Of a stretch of 64,000 nucleotides of DNA, positions 8,033 through 16,519 are shown in pieces. Location of the stretch: the NCBI GenBank assembly GCA_027488375.1, contig JAIYBW010000002.1, positions 62,001 to 126,000 of the forward strand, given 5' to 3'. The stretch comes from Pseudomonadota bacterium. Its GTDB lineage: Bacteria; Bdellovibrionota; Bacteriovoracia; Bacteriovoracales; Bacteriovoracaceae. The position numbers and the translations under genes were made by a program. The notes beneath the pieces were generated by a model that saw nothing but the letters and a program-made list of their open reading frames with translations, did no database searches and was not told the origin of the DNA. Each line of letters starts with the position of its first letter. The first letter of the stretch is position 1.

Positions 8033-9274
8033 ATGGAAAAAAATCTCAATCAAATTGATCCTGATGTCTTTAAATTCATTCAAAAAGAGCAAGAGCGCCA
8101 GGAAATGGGTCTTGAGCTCATTGCTTCTGAAAATTATTGCTCTAAGGCCGTGATGGAAGCTCAGGGTTCATGCCTGACCAATAAATACGCTGAAGGTTAT
8201 CCAAAGAAACGCTATTACAATGGATGTGAGTTTGTAGATGAAATTGAAACTCTTGCTATTGAGCGATTAAAAACTCTCTTCAATGCAAAATTTACGAACG
8301 TCCAACCTCACTCTGGCTCTCAGGCCAATATGGCCGTTTATCTTGCCCTTCTTAATCATGGCGATACTTTTCTCGGAATGGATCTTGCTCAAGGTGGTCA
8401 CCTGACTCACGGTTCACCCGTAAATTTCTCGGGCAAGCTTTATAAGGCCCTTCATTACGGACTTGCTCAAGGAACAGAAACGATTGATTACAACCAAATT
8501 GAAGATATCGCCAAAAAAGAAAAACCTCGAATGATTATTGCCGGAGCTTCAGCTTATCCAAGAATCATTGATTTTAAAGCGATAGCAGAAATTGCAAAAT
8601 CAATTAATGCCTACTTCATGGTTGATATGGCCCATATTGCTGGTCTCATTGCTGCTGGTCTTCACCCCTCTCCTATGGACTATGCGGATGTTGTGACTTC
8701 AACAACTCACAAGACATTACGAGGTCCTCGAGGCGGGATTATCCTGACTAACAACGAGGAACTCGCGAAAAAATTTAACTCCCTTATTTTCCCTGGTATT
8801 CAGGGCGGTCCACTGGAACATGTGATTGCGGCCAAAGCTGTTGCCTTTAAAGAAGCCTTAGATCCATCTTTTAAAACTTATCAAGAGCAGGTTATTAAGA
8901 ATTCCCAAATCCTCGCCAAAACTCTTATTGAAAATGGAATTGAGCTGGTTTCAGGTGGAACAGACAATCATCTTGTTCTCCTCAAAACAGATTCAGTCAA
9001 TATGAGTGGAAAAGAAGCTGGAGAAATTTTAGAAAAAGTTGATATCACTTGTAATAAAAATATGGTTCCTAATGATAAACGCTCTCCCTTTGTCACTTCA
9101 GGGATTCGCCTAGGTACTCCTGCTGTTACGACTCGTGGATTCAAGGAAGCTGAAACAAAACTCATGGCAGAACTCATCGTTAAGGCCTTAAAAAATCCGA
9201 CGGATGAAAAAATGCAAAAAGAAATTAAGCAAAGTGTGCATGAACTTTGTCTCAAATTTCCTGTTTATAAATAA
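8033..9274 (+). CDS. glyA: Serine hydroxymethyltransferase
   Basis: This PLP enzyme interconverts serine and glycine and charges tetrahydrofolate with a one-carbon unit. The 413-residue length is standard. Visible landmarks are LIASENY near the N-terminus, [15 protein letters not shown], the HSGSQAN loop, [10 protein letters not shown], and Lys227 in [14 protein letters not shown] as the PLP lysine. It is preceded by a clear GGAG site and followed 10 bases later by a small lipoprotein gene. Confidence 0.97.
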   Translation: MEKNLNQIDPDVFKFIQKEQERQEMGLELIASENYCSKAVMEAQGSCLTNKYAEGYPKKRYYNGCEFVDEIETLAIERLKTLFNAKFTNVQPHSGSQANMAVYLALLNHGDTFLGMDLAQGGHLTHGSPVNFSGKLYKALHYGLAQGTETIDYNQIEDIAKKEKPRMIIAGASAYPRIIDFKAIAEIAKSINAYFMVDMAHIAGLIAAGLHPSPMDYADVVTSTTHKTLRGPRGGIILTNNEELAKKFNSLIFPGIQGGPLEHVIAAKAVAFKEALDPSFKTYQEQVIKNSQILAKTLIENGIELVSGGTDNHLVLLKTDSVNMSGKEAGEILEKVDITCNKNMVPNDKRSPFVTSGIRLGTPAVTTRGFKEAETKLMAELIVKALKNPTDEKMQKEIKQSVHELCLKFPVYK

Positions 9275-9284
9275 AGGGGCTTCT

Positions 9285-9524
9285 ATGAAATGGCTTTTTC
9301 TTATTTTGTTGTTTTCTTGTAGCTCTAACCCAATTAATAAAACTGTAGTGACTGAAAGCGATGCCAAGCCAGTAAGTCCGTTAACTGTTCAGCCATGTCT
9401 TTGCATGAAAATTTTTAACCCAGTTTGTGCTGATGGTTTAAACTATGGGAACTCCTGTGAAGCAGAATGCCATGGTCATAAAAAATGGACTGACGGTCCA
9501 TGCGGCCAAGCCCCTAAAAAGTAG
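9285..9524 (+). CDS. Small Kazal-domain lipoprotein
   Basis: The 79-residue product has a lipoprotein signal (LILLFSC with Cys12 as the lipidation site) followed by a Ser/Thr-rich linker and a C-terminal Kazal-type domain. Its cysteine pattern (CLC, PVCADGLNYGNSCEAEC, GPC) matches Kazal serine-protease-inhibitor domains. It would be anchored in the envelope and might inhibit a serine protease, possibly prey-derived or self-derived; that role is inference. ATG 9285 has an AAGGGG ribosome-binding site; the longer frame from 9204 lacks one and overlaps glyA. Confidence 0.8.
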   Translation: MKWLFLILLFSCSSNPINKTVVTESDAKPVSPLTVQPCLCMKIFNPVCADGLNYGNSCEAECHGHKKWTDGPCGQAPKK

Positions 9525-9544
9525 ATCATCGAACTTTCAATGGC

Positions 9545-9573
9545 TTGTAAAATATCTTCTTTTCAGCTATTTA
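9545..9573 (+). promoter_or_regulatory. Candidate promoter for nrdR-nusB
   Basis: TTGTAA (9545) and TATTTA (9568) are separated by 17 bases, about 70 bases upstream of nrdR. This is a fair sigma-70-type match and the best in the short gap. A transcript from here would carry the NrdR-box-like sequence in its leader. Confidence 0.35.
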
Positions 9574-9615
9574 GCTTTATCTCTTGAAGGGGACATGATA
9601 AATAAGCGTCTACCA

Positions 9616-9631
9616 ACACAAGATATAGTAT
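9616..9631 (+). promoter_or_regulatory. NrdR-box-like palindrome over the nrdR leader
   Basis: The 16-mer starting ACACAAGATATAG matches the published NrdR box consensus acaCwAtATaTwGtgt at 14 of 16 positions by hand alignment. It ends directly against the AGGTG ribosome-binding site of nrdR. No convincing second box was found one NrdR spacing upstream, although NrdR boxes usually come in pairs, so this is a candidate only. Confidence 0.5.
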
Positions 9632-9642
9632 AGGTGCGCATT

Positions 9643-10143
9643 ATGAAATGTCCTTACTGTTCGGCTCCAGATACCAAAGTCCTCGACTCCAGAAACTCAG
9701 ATGAAGGCAGTGTGATTCGCAGAAGAAGAAAATGTGAATCCTGCCAAAAGCGTTTTACTACGTTTGAAACGATTGAACTCTCCATGCCTATGGTAATAAA
9801 GAGGGATGGTCGTCGTGAAGCTTATTCAAAAGAAAAGCTTTCATACGGAATTCAGAAATCTTGTGAAAAGCGACCAATATCTGCCGTTCAAATTGAACGC
9901 ATTTTAAATAATATTGAAAAAGCGATCCTCGATATTTCTGATAAAGAGATACATTCCAAAGATGTAGGTAATCTTGTGATGATGTATCTTCGCCATCTTG
10001 ATCCAGTTGCTTACGTAAGATTCGCTGCTGTTTATCGTAAATTCCAAGATGTTGAGGAATTTGTGAACGAATTAAAACATGATGAATACAAACAATTTAA
10101 AATTAATCCTCAGGCCATAAAGGAAGAAAATCGTGAGCACTAA
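9643..10143 (+). CDS. nrdR: Transcriptional repressor NrdR
   Basis: NrdR senses ATP/dATP and represses ribonucleotide reductase genes. The 166-residue protein has the N-terminal zinc ribbon (MKCPYC, then CESCQKRF with RRRRKC), followed by the ATP-cone (PMVIKRDGRREAYSKEKL). Length and order match NrdR exactly. ATG 9643 has AGGTG six bases upstream. It overlaps the start of nusB by 11 bases, so the two are co-translated. An NrdR-box-like palindrome lies just upstream. Confidence 0.96.
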   Translation: MKCPYCSAPDTKVLDSRNSDEGSVIRRRRKCESCQKRFTTFETIELSMPMVIKRDGRREAYSKEKLSYGIQKSCEKRPISAVQIERILNNIEKAILDISDKEIHSKDVGNLVMMYLRHLDPVAYVRFAAVYRKFQDVEEFVNELKHDEYKQFKINPQAIKEENREH

Positions 10144-10585
10144 AAGAGAGGCCAGAGAATTTTGCCTTCAATTTCTCTATCATTTTCAATTACCAGCTTT
10201 CAGCGATCTAAAAAAAGATTTGGATACGGCGAGTATTTTTGAAAGACTTCAAGAATTTAAAGCAACTCTCAATATAGAATTAAGTTCTGAATCACAGGCC
10301 TATGTTGCCTCTATGGTTAATGGAATTATTAAGTCACATGAGTCTTTAGAGGAAGTTCTGGTCAAATATCTCAAGAATTGGAAGCTCTCTCGTATTTCTA
10401 AAATAGAACACACCATCTTCATGATGGCGATTTATGAATTGACCTATCATCCAGAAGTCCCCGGCAAAGTTGTTATTAATGAAGCCATTGAACTTGGTAA
10501 AAAGTATTCAACAAAAGAATCTGCAAGTTTTCTTAATGGGATATTGGATAATATTTATAAAATAGAATTAAAGCGAAATGACTAG
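10133..10585 (+). CDS. nusB: Transcription antitermination factor NusB
   Basis: NusB joins the NusB-NusE boxA-binding complex that keeps RNA polymerase going through rRNA operons. The 150-residue all-helical protein has the family start (KREAREFCLQFLYHFQ), the SRISKIEHTIFMMAIYEL segment and the VVINEAIELGKKYSTKESASFLNGILD signature region near the C-terminus. The start is a GTG inside the end of nrdR, and it overlaps the next gene by eight bases. Confidence 0.93.
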   Translation: MSTKREAREFCLQFLYHFQLPAFSDLKKDLDTASIFERLQEFKATLNIELSSESQAYVASMVNGIIKSHESLEEVLVKYLKNWKLSRISKIEHTIFMMAIYELTYHPEVPGKVVINEAIELGKKYSTKESASFLNGILDNIYKIELKRND

Positions 10586-10952
10586 CCTTATCCAAAAAGT
10601 AACTCCACTCACTCGAGGACTCATCTGGTCTTGCCCTAGGGAGATGAATTCCCAAGTATCCAATTACAAAGAAATAGATTACTTAGTAAATGGTCTGCTC
10701 ACTGCAAGCCTTATTCAGAATTCAGATCACCAATCACGGGTTATTGTTTCAGAAAATTTTGGTCATACATTTTATGCTTTAATAGGTCATGAAATAAGTG
10801 ATGCTGAATTTTCTAGTTACTTCAATTTGATAAAAAATCAACTAACCGGAGAAAATCATCTCCTGTTAGTTGATGAAAATAAATTATTTAATCACATCCA
10901 AAAAATCGCTCCCTCTGATTTAAAAAGTAAAATAATGGTGACAGGTCATTAA
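10578..10952 (+). CDS. Unknown 124-residue protein after nusB
   Basis: I do not recognise this protein. It has no signal peptide or membrane helix and is probably cytoplasmic, with mixed alpha/beta composition. The ATG lies inside the end of nusB (eight-base overlap), so it is translated as the third gene of the nrdR-nusB unit. It ends one base before the stop of the convergent secreted-protein gene. Position suggests a role near transcription or nucleotide control, but nothing in the sequence itself supports that. Confidence 0.7.
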   Translation: MTSLIQKVTPLTRGLIWSCPREMNSQVSNYKEIDYLVNGLLTASLIQNSDHQSRVIVSENFGHTFYALIGHEISDAEFSSYFNLIKNQLTGENHLLLVDENKLFNHIQKIAPSDLKSKIMVTGH

Positions 10953-10953
10953 A

Positions 10954-11775
10954 TCACTTAAGTGATGTCACCCTCACACTCCTTAAATCATAATCTGTCC
11001 ACCTCTCCCAAACTTGGCCTTCAAGGTCTACAGTAAAAAGACGTCCTTCTGAATCAATTAAATAGTTGGCCCCTAATTTAATAATGCTTGTTGTATTTAA
11101 CCCTTGAGGGAGCATGGGGATCTTAAGAGAACCATCCTGAGCAATAGTGTAGAGGATGCCAAATGAATCAATAAAAAAGTTACCACCTTTTTTAGCTATA
11201 ACTCCAATTCTTTCTTGCTGATGATCTACGATTTTTCCATCTCGAGAGACAGTAAACACCCCACCTCTCACCGTCATAAAATACTGGCCTCCAAGAATAA
11301 GAATATCATTCGTTTTAATTCCCTCAAGCAGCTGCGTGATCATTTCGCCATTTTTATTAATGAAGTGAAATTCATCATTTTCAGTAAAAATATAATTTCC
11401 ACCAAACTTGTTCATCCCTTTTAGCTTCTCTTGTTCTTCATAAAGATGAATCATTCCCATTTGGTCAATTGTAAAAAGCTCATCTTTTTCATTAATGAAA
11501 TAATTCATTCCTTTTGAAATGAATTTTTTAGGGAGAATCTCATATTTACGGTGAAGAAGACCATTCTCATCAACAGTGACAAGCACATTTGTATCTTCAA
11601 CCAGGAACTGCCCCCCTTTAGCCGTTAGGCGATTAAGTGGCGTATAATGTCCAAGATCATAAACATAGCCATTCACATCAAAGGATAAAGTCACCCCATC
11701 ATCTAAGATGAGATAAGACTGAGAGAATGAATTGAAGGATAAAAGGAATAAGAAAAGAACTACTATTTTTTTCAT
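10954..11775 (-). CDS. Secreted repeat protein, paralogue A
   Basis: The 273-residue product has a signal peptide (KKIVVLFLFLLSFNSFSQS) and then consists almost wholly of short repeats of about 35-45 residues. Each repeat combines a GGxF or GxNYF turn with a T(I/V)DxxGxL strand pair, for example KGMNYFINEKDELFTIDQMG and GGQYFMTVRGGVFTVSRDG. This pattern suggests a beta-propeller or beta-sheet repeat fold in the periplasm or outside the cell. It is clearly paralogous to the next gene (11911-12747) along its whole length. The ATG has an AAGGAG ribosome-binding site. Function unknown. Confidence 0.85.
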   Translation of the reverse strand: MKKIVVLFLFLLSFNSFSQSYLILDDGVTLSFDVNGYVYDLGHYTPLNRLTAKGGQFLVEDTNVLVTVDENGLLHRKYEILPKKFISKGMNYFINEKDELFTIDQMGMIHLYEEQEKLKGMNKFGGNYIFTENDEFHFINKNGEMITQLLEGIKTNDILILGGQYFMTVRGGVFTVSRDGKIVDHQQERIGVIAKKGGNFFIDSFGILYTIAQDGSLKIPMLPQGLNTTSIIKLGANYLIDSEGRLFTVDLEGQVWERWTDYDLRSVRVTSLK

Positions 11776-11910
11776 ATGACACTCCTTGATGAAAAAATCA
11801 GGAGCGAACTATACTCAAGATAGAGTTAGTTTTCGAGACTAGTGAGTGAAGATTTATAAGATCGTCCTAAACCTTTAATAAATCTTATCCATCCTTAAGA
11901 CGGGATAAAT

Positions 11911-12747
11911 TTATTTGGCCAGAATTTTGACATCATTCAGGTCATGGGACTTGATTTCTCTTTCTTGAATTAGGCCTAAGTTATCAATTGTAAAAAGTTT
12001 GCCACGACTATCAATAAAGTAATTGTTACCTAATTTTGAGACAGAAGAAATATCCAATCCATTAGGAATGAGTGGTAATACTAAAAGCCCATCTTCAGAG
12101 ACTGTATAGATTAAATTATTCGCATCAATAAAAAAATTCCCGCCCATCTTTTTTATAGCGGCAACTTTTATTTCAGGCTTATTAAAAACAAACCCATCTT
12201 TTGAAACTGTTGAGACCATTCCACCGAGACTTTGAAAATAGCGGCCCCCTACAGTCTTTATATTGGCCGGATTGAGACCAGGCACATTCATTTTAAAGAA
12301 ATTACCCTTGGAATTTATAGTGTAGAGATCAACAAGTCCCTTTTTCTCATCCGCATCCACTAAAAAGAAATTCCCTCCAAAAGTCCGAGCCTTTTTAAAC
12401 AGAGACTCCTTATCGTACTCATAAAAGAAACCAGTATCATCAATCGTTGTTAATCGACCTTTTTCTGTCAGGATATAGTTGAGACCTTTACCTAAAATAT
12501 TTTTTGGAGTTTTTTCTTCTTTTCTATACAGAAATCCCTTCTCATCAATGGTGATATATCTCTCGTCTTCCGCAAGAAATTGGCCTCCAGTGAGGGTCAC
12601 CTTATAAGGAAGGACAAAATGTGAGAGATCAAAGACCTGACCTTGCTTATCAACGGTCAGAACCACACCACTGCCCAGAATCATATAAGATTGCGCCAAG
12701 CTGCTAAGAGAAAAAGACAGGGCGGCAAGGATGAATAGCTTTTTCAT
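11911..12747 (-). CDS. Secreted repeat protein, paralogue B
   Basis: A 278-residue exported protein, tandem paralogue of the gene at 10954-11775. It shares the signal peptide style (KKLFILAALSFSLSSLAQS), the opening SYMILGSGVVLTVDKQG repeat, and the same order of GGxF/GxNYF plus T(I/V)DxxGxL repeats. Like paralogue A it has six to seven repeats, consistent with a propeller-like fold. ATG 12747 is preferred because GGAG lies just upstream. The two copies are 135 bases apart in the same direction, so they arose by tandem duplication. No enzyme motif is visible. Confidence 0.85.
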   Translation of the reverse strand: MKKLFILAALSFSLSSLAQSYMILGSGVVLTVDKQGQVFDLSHFVLPYKVTLTGGQFLAEDERYITIDEKGFLYRKEEKTPKNILGKGLNYILTEKGRLTTIDDTGFFYEYDKESLFKKARTFGGNFFLVDADEKKGLVDLYTINSKGNFFKMNVPGLNPANIKTVGGRYFQSLGGMVSTVSKDGFVFNKPEIKVAAIKKMGGNFFIDANNLIYTVSEDGLLVLPLIPNGLDISSVSKLGNNYFIDSRGKLFTIDNLGLIQEREIKSHDLNDVKILAK

Positions 12748-12835
12748 GAGATCTCCAAATTTATCCACATTCGCGCCAACTATAGTTGAAATCGCCTCTT
12801 GGATCTATGGAGTCTAAAAAGATTACTTACTTCAA

Positions 12836-12862
12836 TAAAAAGGCCCTCTTTCGAGGGCCTGA
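12836..12862 (-). terminator. Rho-independent terminator of the E1 fusion gene
   Basis: On the minus strand AGGCCCTC pairs with GAGGGCCT around a GAAA loop and is followed by TTTTTATT. It begins a few bases after the stop of the E1 gene at 12867 and insulates the downstream paralogue pair. Confidence 0.85.
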
Positions 12863-12866
12863 AATT

Positions 12867-14915
12867 TTAATAATTTATGAGTTCTCTGGCAGCCGTTAGG
12901 ATACGGTTCATATCAGGTAGGACGGCCCTTTCAAGAATCCGGTTAAAGCCAACTGGAGTGAAAGTTGATCCCACTCTTCTGACAGGGGCATCAAGGAACT
13001 CGAAAGCTTTCTCATTGATAATACCAACAAGCTCACCGCCAAAACCGGCGAATACCTTGTCTTCATGAACAATAAGGGCACGGTGAGTTTTCTTCACTGT
13101 GGCCACAATAGCATCAACATCAAGCGGGTTTAGTGATCTTAAATCAAGAACTTCAACCTCTATGCCTTCCTTCGCTAAAACTTCAGCGGCTTCTAGAGAA
13201 AAATGAACTGTGTTTCCATAAGTAATGATTGAGAGATCTTGACCTTCGCGACGAACACGGGCCTTCCCAAAAGGAACTTCAAAGTCTTCAGGAACTGGAG
13301 TCATGGCAAATTTAGCATTATAGAGGGCCTTAGGCTCTAAATAGACAGTTGTGCCTTTTGAGCGCATGGCGGTTCTAATGAGTCCTGCAGCATCATCAGC
13401 GAAGGCCGGAACAACCACTCTGATACCTGGAAGTGTACAAAGAGTTCCTTCAATATTTTGCGAGTGATAAAGCCCGCCACCGATATAACCACCAGAGGCC
13501 AGACGAACCACGATATTTGGAGAGAAAGCTCCATTACTTCTCCAATAATCGTGAGAAGTTTCTACCATCTGTTCCATCGCAGGCCAGAAATAATCGGCGA
13601 ATTCTGCTCCTTCGACAACAATACGAATTTTTTCCTGATCAAAGCGAGACATTCCATTGGCGGTTCCAAGAATGTAATCCTCAGCGATCGGGCCGTTAAA
13701 AACACGATGCTTACCAAACTCTTGTTGCATGCCTTTAGTAACGTTAAAGATTCCACCTTTTTCTTTATTGGCCACATCTTGTCCCCAAATATAAGTATCT
13801 GGGTTATGACGGAATTCTGCTTTGAGTGTTCCATTAAGAGCATCAATGAACTTCATCGGCTCGCCTTGAAAATCATGAGTTCCATCGACATATTTTTGAG
13901 GGACATGTGGCTCTGGAACCACATAGTCAAAAATGGATTCAGGAGTAGGATTTGGTGCTTTAACCGCTTTAGAGTGAGCATCCAAAAGAATCGCTTTGGC
14001 TTCAGCTTCAATCGCTTCAATTTCTTTTTCTGTAAAAATTTTATTTTTAAGAAGATCAGCTTTAAACTTTGGAAGAGGATCTTGGGCCTTAGCTTCAGCA
14101 CGCTCTTGTTCATCACGATACCATTCGTGGTTATCAGAGTTAGAGTGATTTCCTATTCTCACACACATCGCATGAACGATGACTGGAACAGAATTTGCTA
14201 TCGCATAATCACGAGCTGTGATCATGGCATTGATAGAGTCAAAAATATCTTTTCCATCACACTTAATGATTTTCAGATTAGGGAAGCCTACAAAGTTATC
14301 ACAAACCATTTCATTAGAAGTTTGGTCACACTTTGGTACTGAAATCCCATAGCCGTTATCCTGGAAAACAAAAATGACTGGGAGTTTTTCTCTGTCAGCT
14401 CCATTAATAGCTTCATAACAGTAGCCTTCTGAAACAGAAGACTCACCTTGTGAAGAAATAGAAACACCTTTGTGGTTATAAGTTTTCATCCCACGGGCCA
14501 CACCCACAGCGTGAAGTGTATGATTCCCTGTACAAGAAGAAACGTTATGAATATTCCACTCTGGTTTCGCGAAGTGATTCGACATGTGACGTCCACCAGA
14601 AGCGAGGTCAGTTGATTTAGAAATACCATTTAGGATAAGTTCTTCAGCACTCAGGCCAGCTGATAAAGCCGTAAGCATATCGCGGTAATAAGGAAATAAG
14701 TGATCTGTTTTACGATCAAAAACTTGACCGATAGCTAGTTGGATTCCGTCATGACCAGCATAAGGGGCATGGTAAGACCAACCAAGGGCCTGTTTTAAAT
14801 AATTCGGAGCTCGTTCATCAACCATCCGGCCCAAAATTAAAAGACGTAACCATTTTTCTAATGTTTTTTTATCAGTTTTTTTAAGATCATGATGTTTTGT
14901 CACTTTTAAGCTCAT
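12867..14915 (-). CDS. 2-oxoacid dehydrogenase E1, fused alpha and beta subunits
   Basis: A thiamine-diphosphate-dependent decarboxylase of 682 residues in which E1 alpha (about residues 1-335) and E1 beta (about 350-682) are one chain. The alpha half shows HDGIQLAIG, FPYYRDM, GGRHMSNHF and a ThDP motif from QGESSVSEGYCYEAIN to the DN pair. The beta half shows GQDVANKEKGGIFNVT, ADYFWPAMEQMV, EPKALYNA and the closing VRRVGSTFTPVGFN. Fused forms of this type act on branched-chain or related 2-oxoacids. No E2 or E3 gene is in the window. ATG 14915 has GGAG upstream. It diverges from the AstC-like gene, so the two may share control. Confidence 0.88.
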   Translation of the reverse strand: MSLKVTKHHDLKKTDKKTLEKWLRLLILGRMVDERAPNYLKQALGWSYHAPYAGHDGIQLAIGQVFDRKTDHLFPYYRDMLTALSAGLSAEELILNGISKSTDLASGGRHMSNHFAKPEWNIHNVSSCTGNHTLHAVGVARGMKTYNHKGVSISSQGESSVSEGYCYEAINGADREKLPVIFVFQDNGYGISVPKCDQTSNEMVCDNFVGFPNLKIIKCDGKDIFDSINAMITARDYAIANSVPVIVHAMCVRIGNHSNSDNHEWYRDEQERAEAKAQDPLPKFKADLLKNKIFTEKEIEAIEAEAKAILLDAHSKAVKAPNPTPESIFDYVVPEPHVPQKYVDGTHDFQGEPMKFIDALNGTLKAEFRHNPDTYIWGQDVANKEKGGIFNVTKGMQQEFGKHRVFNGPIAEDYILGTANGMSRFDQEKIRIVVEGAEFADYFWPAMEQMVETSHDYWRSNGAFSPNIVVRLASGGYIGGGLYHSQNIEGTLCTLPGIRVVVPAFADDAAGLIRTAMRSKGTTVYLEPKALYNAKFAMTPVPEDFEVPFGKARVRREGQDLSIITYGNTVHFSLEAAEVLAKEGIEVEVLDLRSLNPLDVDAIVATVKKTHRALIVHEDKVFAGFGGELVGIINEKAFEFLDAPVRRVGSTFTPVGFNRILERAVLPDMNRILTAARELINY

Positions 14916-15132
14916 ACACACTCCACTTAGACCAAATATGGCCATAATCATCATTAAAAGTTTGGAAGCTATTGTTATCACAAAGGCTTTACCTGAGCAA
15001 CGAATTGCCGCACAACCTGTCGCGGTACAATAAAAATCTGACCTTTTTGTTTTGAGCTTTTGCTTGATAAACATCAAGTCTCTGCCATAAACTGCCGAAA
15101 AGACAATCATCATCACGTAAATTGGAGCCCAT
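14916..15132. promoter_or_regulatory. Divergent intergenic region, E1 fusion / astC-like gene
   Basis: These 217 bases separate two head-to-head catabolic genes and must hold both promoters. I see a GGAG ribosome-binding site on each side. I do not see a clear operator palindrome that I would defend. The long reading frame reaching into this area from the E1 gene is explained by read-open sequence, not coding. Confidence 0.4.
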
Positions 15133-16518
15133 ATGACTAAGACTATTGGAGAAAATTTTTTCTTAGATCCACGATTAAAAGAGGCCAAAAAACTTATTCA
15201 AGAGGCCCTTAAAGAGCATCAAAAAAATATAACAGGAGTGAAGGCCCCAAATCCTGAACTCAAAGAAAGCTATGATCAGCTCCTAAAAAAAATGGCGGAC
15301 TATCGTGGCGGTGCCCTTTTCTATAATTACTTAGGAACTGGAATTGGACATGGGCCATTTGTAGAATTGGCCGATGGTTCAGTGAAGTACGATTTCATCA
15401 CAGGTATTGGCGTTCATTACATGGGTCACTCTCACCCTGGTGTGATTGAAGCTCAAATCAATGGAGCGATTTCTAATACCGTTATGAATGGACATCTTCA
15501 GCAGAATACAGATACGGCAAAACTTTTAGAACTTATCTCAAAAGAAGCCTGTAAATATGGAGCTGAAGTAAAAAATGTTTTCCTCTCCACATCAGGTGCC
15601 ATGGCCAATGAAAATGGCTTTAAAATGATTTTTCAAAAACGCTATCCGGCCGCAAGATTCTTTTCGTTTGAAAAATGTTTCTCTGGTAGAACTTTAGGCA
15701 TGGCTTGGGTAACGGATAAAGCGGCCTATAGACAAGGTTTACCTAAAACTCTTGATGTGGATTACATCCCCTTCTATTGTGAAAGTGACCATGAGGGCTC
15801 TATTAGAATTGCTGTGAATGCGATGAAAAAAGCCATCCATCGCTTCCCAGGCCAGCATGCTGGATTCGTGATGGAGCTGATTCAAGGTGAGAATGGTTCT
15901 TGGGTTGGAAACACAGAGTACTTTGAAGCTCTTATAAAAGTATGTCAGGAAAATAATATTTCTGTTTTTATCGATGAAGTTCAATCTTTTGGGCGAACTC
16001 ATGAACTTTTTGCCTTCCAACACTTCAAGCTTGATAAGCATGCTGATATTGTTGCCATCGGAAAGAACTCACAAGTCTGCGCGACTCTTTTTAAAGATGA
16101 TCACAAGCCAAAACCTGGACTTATGTCACAAACATTTACGGGTTCTTCTTCGCAAATTTCTGCAGCCTATTATGTCATCAATGAAATCGTCACGGGTGGG
16201 TACTTAGGTAAAGAAGGAAAAATTGAAAAGCTTCACCAGCATTTTAAAGCTCATTTAGAAAAACTTGCTCAAAAATATCCTGAAAAAATATCTGGTCCTT
16301 TTGGCATTGGCGCCATGGTTGCTATGACAGTTTTTGGTGGTGACGAAGCTAAGTCAAAAAATTTCACCATAAAACTGTTTGAAAATGGTGTCCTATCATT
16401 CATGGCCGGCGCAAGTCCGACACGCGTGCGTTTCCTGATGCCAGTCATGGCCGTTGAAACAAAACACATTGATGAAGTCTGCGCCATCATTGAAAAAACT
16501 TTGGTAGAGATGAATTAA
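15133..16518 (+). CDS. Class III aminotransferase, AstC-like
   Basis: PLP-dependent omega-aminotransferase of 461 residues. The PLP lysine is Lys311 in DIVAIGKNSQV; Asp281 and Gln284 sit in the FIDEVQSFGRT motif. The N-terminal 55 residues are longer than in AstC/ArgD, and the lysine region is divergent (no KGLGGG), so family-level alignment is needed to fix the substrate. It stands one base upstream of astA and in the same block as astD, so succinylornithine transamination in arginine breakdown is the most likely role; a lysine 6-aminotransferase-like role is an alternative, given the DUF1338 gene nearby. Confidence 0.78.
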   Translation: MTKTIGENFFLDPRLKEAKKLIQEALKEHQKNITGVKAPNPELKESYDQLLKKMADYRGGALFYNYLGTGIGHGPFVELADGSVKYDFITGIGVHYMGHSHPGVIEAQINGAISNTVMNGHLQQNTDTAKLLELISKEACKYGAEVKNVFLSTSGAMANENGFKMIFQKRYPAARFFSFEKCFSGRTLGMAWVTDKAAYRQGLPKTLDVDYIPFYCESDHEGSIRIAVNAMKKAIHRFPGQHAGFVMELIQGENGSWVGNTEYFEALIKVCQENNISVFIDEVQSFGRTHELFAFQHFKLDKHADIVAIGKNSQVCATLFKDDHKPKPGLMSQTFTGSSSQISAAYYVINEIVTGGYLGKEGKIEKLHQHFKAHLEKLAQKYPEKISGPFGIGAMVAMTVFGGDEAKSKNFTIKLFENGVLSFMAGASPTRVRFLMPVMAVETKHIDEVCAIIEKTLVEMN

Positions 16519-16519
16519 C

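Noticed and set aside
10953-10966. 14-base palindrome ATCACTTAAGTGAT at a convergent junction
   Set aside because: It has no loop or T-tract and sits over the stop codon region; probably chance in an AT-rich spacer.
13458-14342. Long plus-strand frame of about 294 codons antisense to the E1 gene
   Set aside because: Amino-acid make-up (many Ile/Phe/Asn/His) is typical of a mirror frame of a strongly coding minus strand; no motif and no ribosome-binding site.
14916-15188. N-terminal extension of the E1 fusion gene (91 extra residues with hydrophobic runs)
   Set aside because: No ribosome-binding site at the upstream start, not part of E1 alpha, and it covers the divergent promoter and part of the next gene. 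ATG 14915 has GGAG and gives the normal E1 start.
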